The translations under genes were made by a program, and so were the position numbers. A DNA stretch of 64,000 nucleotides, taken from positions 688,402 through 752,401 of the forward strand of contig SSBO01000007.1 of NCBI GenBank assembly GCA_005281725.1. Direction: 5' to 3'. This document shows positions 50,690-63,935 of this stretch, piece by piece. How positions within the stretch are numbered: position 1 is the stretch's first letter; the number at the start of each line of letters is the position of its first letter. The DNA is from Wuchereria bancrofti (lineage: Eukaryota > Nematoda > Chromadorea > Rhabditida > Onchocercidae). Below the pieces are notes generated by a model. That model was not told where the DNA came from. It made no database searches and saw only the letters and a program-made list of their open reading frames with translations.

Positions 50690-51105
50690 GAAGCAAGTTT
50701 TATTCATTATTTGCTACATCATAAATTGCTAACTCCTAGTTTTATAATTATCGATTCCTTATTCAGTTGACCTCTTTTGTTGTTGTCCCTTACCAACTGC
50801 AAATTATATTAGAATTTGACAAAATCAACAATACTTTCTTTAGCTGACCTCTTCTGCGTTTATTGTTAATTATGCGTCTTGTAATGAGTTAATGCCTAAT
50901 ATATAAGGAGTTATAACCTTTATTACGGTTAAGTTTTCTGGATCTGGTATTCACTACCCTCATACAATTACTTTTTCAAGCTTTCTAATATTGTTCGATA
51001 ACTACGAATAACGATAATCTTTATTTCAATAAAATAAGGATTAATCAGATGTGGCTTTCTCTGCAAAGCTCTACAATCTACTCGAATCAGCCCTATTTCA
51101 CGACA
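50690..51105 (+). repeat. Type C LTR fragment
   Basis: It has the same layout as about 43795-44240: TTGTAATGAGTTAATGCC, the TATA-like ATATAAGGAG, AATAAAATAAGG near 51029, and the terminal TTTCACGACA. It ends the retrotransposon cluster. Confidence 0.5.
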
Positions 51106-52250
51106 CTTCCTACTCTTTTATTAATTCAAGTTTTTAGATAACTTTCTATTACTGCATGCCTTTTTGTTGACTTATTTATTAAATGTCATTTTGATTACTC
51201 CATTTATTGCATGTACGACAAATACAACAAATCAAATCCAGTGTAAACAGTGCATATGAACTGCTAATTGAATTCCCGAATTATTAATCCATTGATAATT
51301 GATAACCTTATTCAGTGAATTAATTTTTCAAATTTTAGTTGACTTAACTAAATTCTTAAGCAAATATACGCAGATAGGAAAAATTATCGGATTAAAGATG
51401 AATTTTCCACTACGCACTGCACAATGAATAAAATGTAACAGTGCGCACAATTATAACACCAAAAAAAAAAAAACTAGAAAAAACAATTTATGAGATTCTA
51501 TGAGTTTTTCATCAATTAAGCGTCTAGTTAAATAAGCGTACATTTCAATGACCTTTAAAAAGCATTGTGGGAGGAGACTCGAAAATAGAGTGACTATTTG
51601 CTACACAATGGCATCCAAAATGTATCCAAAGAAGCAAAATGTATTGATCATTGATCAATGGTGGTGACATATGTTCATAATGAAATATCTCACAATAAGG
51701 TTCACTCAGTGTTGCTTTTCTGTTTGCTGTGATGAACACTCAGTACAATTTTATAGCTTGTCTACAGAGACAGTTAACGTTTGAGCAAAAAGTGCAATGT
51801 GGCCAACAACAGTCTTTGCTATTTGCAACGAGTTCTATGAGAACGTTGTGCCTTATGATACTTCGCGGTTGGTCAGTCTTTGTCTTCCGCAGCAATCTTC
51901 TTGTTTGACTCAGTAACTTATGCTGCGGTTGAGATATCTAAATTTCTGGTTCACTTATTTATGTAATTTTTGGCTTACTTGTCTTTATATTTATCATTTT
52001 CTGAATCTTTTTTGGTAGCACACTGAAGTGGCTGAGTTGTAAACTAGTTGTAAACTAGCTTTACTGTCAAATGATTTCAACATTATTATCAGATGGTACT
52101 GTTAATTCACATTTGTTCATTCATTCATTTGGTCGGATAATGTTTTGTGATATAACTTATTCAATATCTCATCACTAGACAGTAAAGTTAAAGGAATTAA
52201 GTGCATGAATGGAAATTTTTTCCTCGATAGCACGATATGTGTTCATTGTT
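51106..52250. other. Intergenic region upstream of the HBS1 gene
   Basis: No gene is supported. It should contain the HBS1 promoter, but no clear core element is visible. TTTGTTCATTCATTCATTTGG near 52113 is a small remnant of the ATTC-type simple repeat. Confidence 0.5.
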
Positions 52251-52258
52251 AATTTCAG
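52251..52258 (+). promoter_or_regulatory. Candidate spliced-leader acceptor for the HBS1 gene
   Basis: AATTTCAG ends 10 nt before the start ATG at 52269. An acceptor of this strength so close to a start codon, with no coding exon before it, is typical of nematode trans-splicing. A 5' non-coding cis-spliced exon is the alternative. Confidence 0.6.
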
Positions 52259-52268
52259 AAATTGAAAG

Positions 52269-55200
52269 ATGTCTCGACATCGCAATATTCGTAATATGAA
52301 CTACGACGAGGGTTAGTGTTGTTGCTATTGTCTTCATTAGTAATGAATAGATTAATGATAGTTTTTAATGTAGATTATTTTTGAAATATCCTATCTTTCT
52401 CGCACATTCATATCAGTCCTGCGATGTGATGCATGCCTCTCTATCACATCATAACAGAGCTTCTGGCTTGCTCTTGGATATATTTATAAGAATATTATAT
52501 CCTATAAAAATATTTTGGATGAATAGATAATGAGTGAGTGGAGAATTCTCATTACGTGATGTCATATTTAAGAGCGAGATGACGAAGATGATGAAGAATT
52601 CCATCGATACAGTATCTCAACAGATGATGAAGTTGCTTCAGGTGCAGGTATTTCTTTTTACAATACAGCATTAATTTTTTAGGACACATATGCTTGCCAC
52701 ATGATTTTTTTTGTTTACCATATGTTTGGCACTTCGCGAAATTCACAATTACTATTCTTCCTTAGCATTGTTTGCTTTTTGTCGCTGGAGTTACATATTT
52801 GATCCTCAGGCGTCCTTATTTGTTCTGCGTGACAACTCGTCATTTGTTATTTCAATGAAATTTAATGAACTCACATTATTGTTTACATGAGTCCATTATG
52901 AGATAGTGCACCGTCACACTTTCTAGTTTTTATCCATCCTAACTCTATAAAATACAACGATTGACTTTCCTTATACTCTTATTTCTGCGTAGATTTTGCA
53001 GTTTATTTAATATGCTGTCTTCTTTTATAGAAGAATATTTATATAAGCGAACGCATACGAACTCTTTCAATAATAACAAGGCTGGTTGTTGCATCGGAGA
53101 TTTCATTCCGGAAGAAGGTCTTTCAGAATTAATGAATGATGTTGTCGATGATTCTGGAGATTTTTGCTCCACAACAATAAATGTTGAGAGAATTCGCAGA
53201 AATGGTAATTACTTCCTTTTCACTTCTTTCTTTTCGTGTTCTTTTAATATTTTTCATACTTCGTATTGAACAGACTGAAGTTTAGAGTTAGCAGGAGAGA
53301 ATGCGGCAAGAGATCATCAATCAGTTAGAAGTAAAGAAATTCAACTTCGGAAGCAGGTGATAAAGCGGGAAGCAGAAAAAGTGGACACGGTAAATTTCTT
53401 CTTGAATACAATAAATGTTGTATTTTTTGATATTCTCTGATATTACCTCCCAAATATTCACTTTTTTTTCAGTTATTTGCTTCAACCAATTTCCTGAAGG
53501 AAAATAAATATAACCATTCTTTTTACAATCTAACATTCAATAAAAAGCGTTATTAGGAATTCTCAACAGCTGGAGTATTAATAATTCATATAGCTGATAG
53601 GTTATGTTATAGCAGAATGGCAATAGTGATCACTTACCAGAGGTGTCTCAAATGGAGAACTTGCGAGTGTCAGAAAACATAGAAAAGAAAAAAAAATCCT
53701 CGGACCAAGTATTGAGAACAAGTGCTAGCAGCAAAAGACTAGCTGCTCTTGATGCCGCATTAAATGCTGTTGTACAGCCGTCTAAGTCAGTTTATCATTA
53801 TTTAGTTCTGCTATTTATACACTATGGTTTACAAGCACCATTCAGGTGTTGAATGGGCTATTTTAAAAAATAACGAATGCTGGTTTTTAAGCAGTACCGC
53901 TATAATAAAGGATATTTCAGAGTGAAACAGCATTTTCAAGAAAACAAGCCAATGATTAATTTGGTCATTGTTGGCCATGTAGATGCTGGTAAAAGTACAC
54001 TGATAGGACATCTTCTATATCAAGTATACTTTTAAGTCTTATTAAAACATATGGATTAGGAATAGCTAAGCTAGAAGTGAAAATCTCATTTATTCGGTAT
54101 GGTGGTGAGAGTCCCACTTATTTGGTACAATAGCTAAGCTGAAAGTATGCAGAATGTATCACACCAGAAACTGATTATATTTCACCACACAGCCTACATT
54201 CTAATTGGCATGTTATTGTATCGAATGAGATTCTCACCAACTGAAATTATTTGAGCCTTTTGCTGTAATGATTAAAAAATATCAACCTTAAACTTTATAT
54301 GAAAAAAGATTGTTGCAATCAGTGTATTGAGACTTATCATAATTTATTCATGAGGATGATTCAACCTTAAATTGAAATTCTGTATGTGGCATAAATTTCT
54401 CACTTTATCCATCTTTATTATTTGTGCAATTTTACAGTTGGGTAGTGTTGATGAACGGACTATGCATAAATATAAACAAGAATCAGCTAAAACTGGCAAA
54501 GCATCTTTTGCATATGCTTGGATTCTTGACGACACACAGGTGTGCTACCATTTCAATTTAATGTTTTTTTATTAGTAAGAATTCATGATATGAGAGATAT
54601 TCTGAACATGAATTTAGTATTTCCTTGTCGAGTTTCATATGGATAAATAGATTCAGCTTAGGAAGAAAGGCAACGAGGTATAACAATGGATATTGCACGG
54701 ACAACGTTCGAAACTGAGCATCGGAAAATTTTCGTTCTGGATGCACCAGGTCACAAGGACTTCGTCCCCAACATGATTACAGGTATTCGTATTTTATTCA
54801 TCTTATAATTGTTTCTTTTCTGAAACGTTTTTAATTTTTTCAATATTGTTGGGGCTAAAAGGTATTCTGAACACCGTACAGAAATTGCTGTGCTTAATAT
54901 AAGCCCACAATTCCTTATTAAGTAGAGCCTGATCTTAGATTCAATATGAAGTTCACATTTTTAGAGTGGTTATTTATTCATTAGGATGTTATATCTTATG
55001 GCTTTAGGTGCCGCTGAAGCAGATGCTGGTATATTGGTTATCAATGCAACTCGGGGAGAATTCGAAACTGGGTTTGATCATGGAGGCCAGACGAGGGAAC
55101 ATGCTGTCTTGCTCAGATCTCTGGGTAAACCTTGTTGTATAGTTAACTTATATAAGGGTTACCCTTTCAAGAAATGATGTATGCAGATTTGCCTACCTTC

Positions 55201-56985
55201 CCTATAGCTTTGAAACTTTCAACTATTTGTTCATTTAATACTGAAGAGGAGATAGTACTTATTACTTTGCAGGAGTAGGTGAACTACTAGTTGCCATAAA
55301 TAAGATGGATACGGTGAATTGGTGTCAACAACGTTACGATGAACTTTGCGCCACGTTGAAGGTTTTCCTTAGGAAGCAGGCTTCCTATTCAACAGTTAAA
55401 TTTGTTCCGCTTTCTGGACTGGATGGAACTAATTTGACAAAAGCTCCACCTGATGGTCATCCTTTGTGCACATGGTATCGAGGACCAACACTTTTGCAAG
55501 TAATGGGTGAGAAGAGTATTGTGATTCTTATATTGTAATTCTGTACTGTTAGATTTGCTTGAGAGGAAAAAGGCATTATCAGTACCGTAAAAAAGTGTTG
55601 TCTATTTGGAGAGTGAGTCATCAACATTATTAGTAAAACAGATGAAATATAAAAAAATGTAAAACAGATTAACTGTATTGTTTTTTTAGATGAAATGCAA
55701 GTCCCAGTACGGTCACAGGATCGCCATTTCCGAGCTGTTATTAATGATATATACAAAGCTTCTACGTCAGCACTTTCAGTAGGCATCAAAATTGAGGCTG
55801 GTTTCATTGGAAATGACGAGAAAGTGTACATAATGCCAAATGCTGATCCTGTAATTATTAAAGGTATCTTAATCGTCTCTTTTATTCTTGTGCTTATCAC
55901 TGAAAAGTACATAACTCGAGACTAGTTCCACAATTTGATTCTTTGAAAAAATAAAAAATGGTGATTTTTATTTTCTTTACACATGAAATCTGTTTGCAGG
56001 GATAGTTGTAGAGGCCAATTCGAGGAAAGACATTGGCTTTGCTGGTGATCAGGCTACGGTGACTCTAACACCTGTTTTAAACATCGAACCCAATTCCATG
56101 AGCATTGGCTACGTTCTTTGTCGTGGTGGGCAGGTTATTTTCCTGTGTTTTTCGCTCATTTTTTATTAAGTATTCCAGATTAGAAAATTGAGGAGTGAAA
56201 TTTTTTTACTTCTATCGGATGTTAAAGAACCAAAAATCGTTACCATTAAATTCGGCTTGCAAAGCTATATAGCCAGAGGTTTGACATATTGCATAGTTTG
56301 GAACCGCGTGAATGCTTGAAGTGCTTTTATCTTTTTAAATCAGTGTGTTGTAGGAATGTCTCATCCCTGGAAAGAAATATCTGGTGCGTATTGTTGTTTT
56401 CGATATTGTTATTCCGATCATAAAAGGCACTAAAGTTGAACTTTTCGCACATTCATTGTGCGAACCTTGCACCATCACACTGTTGAAGGCAGAACTGAAT
56501 AAGTCTACAGGCGAAGTGATAAGGCAAAAACCTAGGTTTTTTTTATTTGATTTGTTTTATTTTCTCATGATCTCCTTATTTCTGGATGTGAAGCAACTTC
56601 GCTGGCATGTTATTATTTATCAACATTAACCTTCTTTCCGTTTTCTAATATTCTGAATTTCTTAGTGTCAACATTCTTTATGTTGAAGTTCACAGATTAA
56701 ACTGGGAAAAAAATCGATGAAAAAAGATCGTGTTGTATGTGGGTATTGTGTTGGCCTTGTATTAAGCTGATAAAGATGATCTATTAGTTATAGCTTTCTG
56801 GTCAATTGATAACAATTGCGAATTTTAGAGCACTAACAAAAAATATGAGTGGAACGATTGAAATTCAAACTGAAAGAGCTGTGAGCTTAGAACGGTATTC
56901 GGAATGCAAAGCACTTGGTCGTGTGACACTCCGCTGTGTGGGACGGACTATTGCAGCAGGCATTATTGAACAGAGATTGGATTAA
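52269..56985 (+). CDS. hbs-1: HBS1-like translational GTPase (ribosome rescue factor)
   Basis: HBS1 works with Pelota/Dom34 to release ribosomes stalled on damaged or non-stop mRNA in the cytoplasm. Fourteen exons join in phase: 52269-52311, 52573-52647, 53031-53204, 53295-53389, 53643-53785, 53921-54023, 54438-54539, 54662-54782, 55008-55124, 55273-55506, 55690-55863, 56000-56133, 56354-56535, 56829-56985 (TAA), giving 617 residues, in the normal range. Residues 1-40 match the HBS1 N-terminus ([14 protein letters not shown], then an acidic run). The GTPase motifs are complete: GHVDAGKST at 195-203, RGIT at 250-253, DAPGH at 272-276, NKMD at 334-337. [11 protein letters not shown] and [15 protein letters not shown] are HBS1-type rather than eEF1A or eRF3. 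Two beta-barrel domains follow. Acceptors for exons 4 and 5 are the least certain. AATAAA occurs at 57024. Confidence 0.96.
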
Positions 56986-57977
56986 TTGAATGCTTTTTTT
57001 ATATGCTACTCTTTTTTAATGATAATAAATGATTCCATTTTCAGTGGCACCATCACTATGTAAATAATGTTAACTACAAATATTCTTTAACTACAAATAA
57101 AAAAAAATCAAATATTCTTTATGTTGAAGTTCACAGATTAAACTGGAATGACTATGTTGTCCCGAAGCTATAGGTTAACCTGTCTTCCCTTTCAAATCAT
57201 GCTCATGTTTTCATTTAAAAGACCAGTCTCTTCTTTTTCTTGATTTTTTTTTTTTTTTGTATTTATTTATGCTGCTCAATAGTTCATTGTCAACGGCCAA
57301 TATCATTTTTATTAATCAATTATCTGAATAAAATTCGTGAACAATAAATTGTGTAGCGGTGTACAATGCTTTATATGAGAGATGACGTGCCCGAATTACA
57401 GACTTTATCACAATCTGATTTTCATGTTAATGAGACGCTAACATCACGTTGGATGTCGAGTTTTAAGTATGTATCTCACTCAAGTTAAGCCACACTCCTC
57501 CCAGTGAGTCCTCAACAGCTGGCCACACTCAACAAAGCCATCTCTACAAGATTATTTTTATAAAATATATTTGCTGGAATATTTCAGGCCTTGCACCGTG
57601 GGAAGAAGATCGCCTAGCAATAACTATACAATTCAAAAAGTAAAACGGTCATCTGAATACTCGTCTGTTTTCATCAGTAGTATACATCATCTGTGTGTGC
57701 ATTAAAGACGATTATGTATAGTGCGAAATTGCGACATATGCAATTATTTCTTACTCTCTAATTTCACTCAAGATACATTGACTCGAGATGGTAATAGTTT
57801 AATGGACAAATAAAGTCTGAACATCCAATTTTGAGTTAGTATTGCTTTCAACTAAAATTGATTTTGTAATGTTGGAAATCTTGGTATGAGGAGCTGGTTG
57901 ATCACAAAATCTGTTTTAGGTTATTTGAACAACTTTCCGCTGTTTTTTGTTTGAACTTATTCGCTCTAATCCCGTCT
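56986..57977. other. Convergent intergenic region between the HBS1 and PTR genes
   Basis: It contains the HBS1 polyadenylation signal AATAAA at 57024-57029 and a 33-bp exact copy (57114-57146) of a segment of the last HBS1 intron (56673-56705). No open frame is supported. The two genes converge, leaving room for two 3' UTRs. Confidence 0.6.
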
Positions 57978-60900
57978 CTAAGGTATAATACTGAATTCAG
58001 GAATTGGCGGTCGATCCATTTTTAAGTCTGGCTGATGTCCATTGCTTCCTTGCATTTCTGCTGTCTTAGCCATTCGCTTCCTGATTTGTTTCAATCGCTT
58101 ATTCACAGCACGCTCAGCTGGCGTACTATAGGTTTTATTCTGGTCAAATCGACCTCTAACCCGATGAACTATTGAGAGTATAGCTGGCAGGACCACAAGA
58201 CCGTGTAAATTGCATAATATAACAGAAGTAACCATTGTTTTCACAAAGACCTAAATATGATGATGATTAGTGTATTTCATAAAGAATTATTCTAAAAGAC
58301 ATAGTATCAGGTTTCAAATACTTTTAAATTCGTATAAAAAAAAGATGTAGTTTTTGATAGAGATACCTGCGACATATAAATTCCGGCAAACCATAAGCTG
58401 TAAACACACAGTATAGTAGATAATGCTGCCTGCACTGCTGGAAATCCTACCGACGTAAGACAGTTACCAAGTCTAGCTTGGGGTGTTGATTGTTCGTCTA
58501 AATATAAGAAATATAAGTATGACATTCAGTTTATAGTGATTAAAAATACAATCCTCTTTTAGGACATTGAACAAAACAAGCAAAAAGTGATAGAGTGTGG
58601 AGTATTAGGCTTGTTTGGTAAACAATGCTTACTAGCTTTGCAGTAGTGATAAGCAACATGTGCTGGAATATCAACACTAAAGCCAGTGGATATTATCATC
58701 GCAGCCATTGAAATCGGATCCAATTCAACATTCCACCAGGATAGTATGCCTAAGATACCTGCAAAAATAAACCTTTATAGAAATCATTTATAATTAATGT
58801 TCAACAGCAATTCTTACAAGTCAATCAACTTAAGTTCTTTTCAAACAGAGTCATTTATTAAAGACATCTCATCCTGATCGAATAAGCATTAAAAATTTCA
58901 TATTCAATTTAATGATCAGTTTAGGCTATAGTTCTGAGCTATTTAACCTGTTCATTGCTGTTTCCTTTGTTTGATATTGTTAATAAATGAAGTTGACCTA
59001 CCAATAGACACAGAGAGGACAGAGGCAGTTGCAATAATCACCGTAAGCATATTCCGAAGAAACAGAAAGCATACCGCAGCCATACAAATCAGTGTACCAG
59101 CTATTGATTGCCACGTATCCGTTGGCATATTATCGATCAGATCCAGAAAGATGGCGTCTTCATGGAATACGGAAGCATGGAATGATTCGCTTCAATAACG
59201 AAAGCTGATTAGGAAGAAATCATCATATTATCTTATCATTCAGGAAAATGAACAAAATTTGACAAGACTACAGCAAAGATGGTCACTTATTAGCTTATCT
59301 CATGATATTTTCCTCTTTTCTCGTCATCATTACCTCCCGTCTATCACTCTAAGTCATTATTTTTTAAACTATAAAACTTACTATATAGCTTTGTCAACGA
59401 TAGCACGCCATCGTTTAAGTAATTTCCCTCGTATCGTCCATTCTTTCAAATTTTCATCATGATAGGCTGTGGTGAAAAAAAATCTTTTCAGTTTTTTTTT
59501 CCTGAAATAACTCGCCATGCTCTATTAACAGTCAAATACCCCATGGATATCTGAACTAATCGTATAAATGCATTTATGAATGCGCATAACATATGATTTT
59601 ACCGCGTTCTACTATCGTATCTCTCTAATGGTTGTCAGGTACGGAATTTGAATGAAAGTCAAATATGTTTTAATACAAACTTTCCATCGGTGCTTAAATT
59701 TTGCAACTGGACGAAGCTAGACCAAAAGTCATATTCTGGCCATGTCAAAAAATTTGCTAAATCATCGTTATTGAACTTGAGAACATCTCCCGGATTTATT
59801 GTTGTGGTGCTAACATCATCCAAAGAGTCAAAATCATAATCATGTTCTGCTGAAATGAATGAATACGGAAATAGAATTGTGTTTAAAATCTTTTTGCTAG
59901 TTAGTCATACTCCCTATGAGAGTAGTGTTCCCGTAAATCAGAATACAGTCAATAATAATAAATAAAAATAGAAACAAACATTGCAAAAAACTCTGGAATA
60001 AAGCAAAATCGCGCACAAAATACATGGTACCAGTAGGTCCCCAGCTACCATCAATGTTTTCGAAATCCTGAACCATATTATTCATCAGAAAAAGGGGCAG
60101 TTTCTGAGACAAATCTCCTGGTGTCTCCACAAATACCGATGCCATCGTAAAGAACGGTATCTGGTATTTTATGCGTAACTTATCGAGCTATAAAAGACAT
60201 AAAGTTAGATTTGTAATAGACATCTAATAAAAACTACAATCTGTCAAAATGTTTGAAAACAGTCTGTAGCAAAAACCTTTATCAGCGGGGAATCTGCTGC
60301 AAATAGTTTCTGAGGTGTTAAACTGATATTCATCCGTGTTATCCCCTGAAATAATAACTTATATTGATATATCTAATTACATCTGTCAGAGCATAAATAG
60401 AGCGAAAGAATTAGATGAAAAGATAAGAATGTTGTTAGAAATCAAAAATTGTTGATAAATGACAAGTTTCTAAGTAACTTATTGAAACAAATATAAGATT
60501 GAAAAAGATAAAATGATCTATTGATCATCTAAATGAATATCTTCTGAAGAGAAGTGCATAAATGAGAAAGGTAAACAACAAAAAAACATACCCATACTGA
60601 TATGATAATGTAAGTAATATATAGAACAATGATTAGCGTAGCTATCGAAGCATGAGCAATGATATTCACATATACCCGCATGTATTTACTGATGTATAGC
60701 TTTGACTTATCGTGAAATCTTGAATTTTTACGCTGAAAAAATATGAAATCATTAGCGGTAGAATCAGAAGAATAGCCCAATCAAGCAATCAATCACTTAA
60801 CAAATCGGTATGCAATCAATATCAATCAGTGAAATATAATCATATTCCAACAACAGAATGAAGCGATATTAGTTTGTAATGACTAAATTTTTCAATTTTA

Positions 60901-63900
60901 TTTTTTAAAATAAGCTCTGAAGAAATAAATCTTTCCTGATATGATAATATAAGTAATGTAAAGAACAATGATAAACGTTGCTATCGCAAAATGGGAGATA
61001 GTATCATTTGGGAAATTAATAGGGAAAAACTTACAGTAATCTCGCTATATTTTCTAATATTCACTTGAGTTTTCTGTATTGCAATATTTGTGATATTATC
61101 TTCATTTTTCTCTGCAGCAATCTCAAATTTTCCAACAACGGACATCAGACCGGAATAAAATGACATCTAAAATAGAAACTGAATAAAGTTATTGAAGAAA
61201 GAAAAATGAAATATTTGAAAATGTATCACTTACCTGATACAAATATGCCATAAACATGGAGAATAAATTTCCAATGCATAATAGACGAATTTCAGGCGAA
61301 GATGTAAAACAACCAACAGCATCAGCCAATATATTAGTTATTGCGGAGATTAATATAGCGGGGCCAACTTCACTGAGTACCTGAAATATCACATCAACTA
61401 ACAATCTACGTAAAATGTTAAGTATGCTTAATTAATAATTAATAAAATTTGAAGAAAAATCACACCTCAGACATTCGATGTCCAACAGTTCCACTCTTTT
61501 TCTCACCATCCCGTATCTCCTTTGTTACTCGCTGCCATTCATGGATCATTAAGTACGAACTGTCAATACCTGAATTATTCTTAGTACTTAGCACTTAGTA
61601 CTATTAATACCTAAATTGTACTTATTTGTACTTGGCACTATCAATACCTGAACTGCTCTAACTCAGTGTTTAGTACTACAAGTATCTGAATTATTTTTAC
61701 CCAATATAAATTAAAACTTTCTAATTAGTTACAGTCTTTTTCATTTCATATGATTTAAAACGATTCATTTACTCCCTTACCAATAGATAGGACCAGAAAA
61801 GGTATGACGCAAAGTATTGAGGAGAATCTCATACCACACAGAAATAATATTGCTAATGCTGTGGAACATGCTAGTAATGGTGTAGCGCAAGCCATTACTG
61901 CCAGAAAAACCTGAAATCTATGAGTATATTACACTGGAAGTATATCACTAATAAAATGTCTTTATGGAAAACTAACGATGTTAGCATAAAAGATAAAGAT
62001 GAAAAAGTAAATAAATAAGCCAGATGAGAAATTAAAAAGTTAGACAAAAAAAAATTAACCTTGAATATATTATTTTGATGCATATAAGCAGCTCGAACCA
62101 TTACTGTAATTACAGAGCAGGTGCACATGATAATAAAGCCGGCAGTTAGATACGGTAGTAGTGATATTCCGGCACGAACCATTTCTTCTTCAATATAAGT
62201 GGTAGAGACGACATAAACTGTCAAATGTTCTGATTGATAATTCCTGCAATAAAATGATTGATGCGTTTCTTAATCAATGGATTAAATGCATTATATTTGA
62301 TTGGTTATATGATTAAAAAGTAGACAGTACTAAAGATGTTTTAGCGCATGCTCCAATTATCCGTTCTATCCTTCAAAAGATATCAAAACAAATTGATCAC
62401 TTCTGGTAAATCAGGAAAAATCAGAAAATTTGAAATACTCGAAGAAGTGGACGACATTCATTTCCCATTGTTTCATATCATCTTTACTCCATTGAGAATT
62501 TTGCAGGGCACGAAGTTGTAGTGAAATCATTTTTGCTGATTTCATATTTGTTACTGCTGGATGTGTCTCATTCCAGGCTACTAATAGATCAATATTTGTA
62601 TCATTTCCAAAAAGTTGATGCATTCCTTCTCTTTCTTCACCGATATCCTCTTTTGTTTCATTCCCGTTGTATAGTTCTACACCAAAAAAGTAGGGCTAAA
62701 ATTGCACTATTAATATGTATGAATATGATACTACAATTCATTCCTCTTGTAACTTTTAGCTAAAATAAAATGAAAATTTAAGCTTTAAATAATTAGTTAG
62801 AGTTATAATTTGCTTCAGGCGGTAGTAGTTAGCAGATTTACAAAAATGATTTGAATTTTAAGCATAAAAATAGTGTAGAAGTACAGGAGAGAAGAACATC
62901 TCTACATATCCTCTATAACTTTTGTGACATTTATTTGCTAGGAAAAATTCATATCTTCCTAATTCATGACTAGCAGTAAATATAAACTTTTATCATCTTG
63001 ATAAGAGCGACTTGCATAATTATTGCACTGCTCATCCTTAGTCTTTCCATAAATTCAAATAATCATATATATTGATTAAAAATTAAAAGTAAATGATACC
63101 TGAATACTTATTTCACGGCCAAACAGAGTACTAATAGGATAATGAAGTCGTAGATATGGATTTGGACGATCACCGTTGTCCACATTCCATTTCTGTACCA
63201 TATATGCATTCTGAAATTCTCCCTCAATGATATTATCATCCAAATAATTGTAAACATCAATAAATTAAACTGTAAAAAAAAGAAAAAAAAAACGTTGAAG
63301 CGCATTTCCTGATAATTGTCAAACAATACAAGTACAAATAATTAACCGACAATCAATATGAATTATAAACTATCGATATATCTCTTTGGATCATATCTCT
63401 TTTTTTTTGGATCATATTATTATCATCGATTAGATATATAATACTACTTATACTTTCAACTCTTTAAATAAGATAGTACTGTTGTTCTATTTTTAGATTA
63501 TTTATTGTGCATCGCTATTTTCCAACAATAAGGAAGAGCGCTTGAATCATCAAATTTTTGCAATATTTCAATTATCTTATCAATTTCGATAATGGATTTG
63601 TTTCTTTTCCTTTTTTTTCTTTTTTTTTTTCAGGATGAACAATGCTTTATGCATGATTCAAACTGAAAAAGCGCTTTTTATACCCATCTAATTATCAATA
63701 AGCAAACTAGATTGTCAACTGTAAAGGTCAAATAAGTTACGATCAGGTATTGTCAACTATAAAGGTCAAACAAGTTACGATCGTTAAGTTAAGATGAAAG
63801 AATGCATTAACTTACATAAAACTGTAATACAGGTTCATTTATATTGCAAAACTCTCGGCAGAATTGATTAAAGGATTGATTATTACGCGTAATTGGATCG

Positions 63901-63935
63901 TACAATGTGATATTGTTAGCGGCTAAATGTAGCAC
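57978..63935 (-). CDS. Patched-related (PTR) sterol-sensing-domain membrane protein, 5' end outside window
   Basis: Seventeen exons join in phase on the minus strand: 63935-63816, 63210-63100, 62695-62439, 62243-62060, 61910-61781, 61569-61466, 61380-61234, 61166-61035, 60732-60592, 60345-60277, 60187-59980, 59849-59681, 59501-59382, 59189-59002, 58758-58633, 58497-58367, 58250-57978 (TAG), giving 869 residues without the N-terminal first exon. The N-terminal extracellular loop includes FCREFCNINEP and PYFFGVELYNG. A sterol-sensing domain spans about residues 200-370 (GIDSSYLMIHEW, then GPAILISAITNILADAVG). The second half repeats the RND layout, with MYFVRDFALFQ, KRFFFTTAYHD, and the C-terminal GFSVDIPAHVAYHY and CNLHGLVVLPAILS. 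Nematode PTR proteins act in epithelial membranes, in moulting and in apical trafficking. The exact orthologue was not determined. Confidence 0.94.
60936..61014 (-). pseudogene. Relic duplicate of a PTR membrane exon
   Basis: In the intron between PTR exons 61166-61035 and 60732-60592 lies a roughly 80% identical copy of the membrane-segment part of the latter exon. Read on the minus strand it gives SHFAIATFIIVLYITYIIIS, against AHASIATLIIVLYITYIIIS in the real exon. It has no AG acceptor directly before it and no GT donor after the matching end, so it cannot be spliced in as it stands. Confidence 0.8.

Noticed and set aside
55457..55912. 151-codon minus-strand open frame
   Set aside because: It lies antisense across HBS1 exons 10 and 11, which encode conserved GTPase sequence. 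It is a shadow.
60936..61014. Functional mutually exclusive PTR exon
   Set aside because: The copy lacks both an AG acceptor before it and a GT donor after the matching end, so it cannot be spliced in as it stands.
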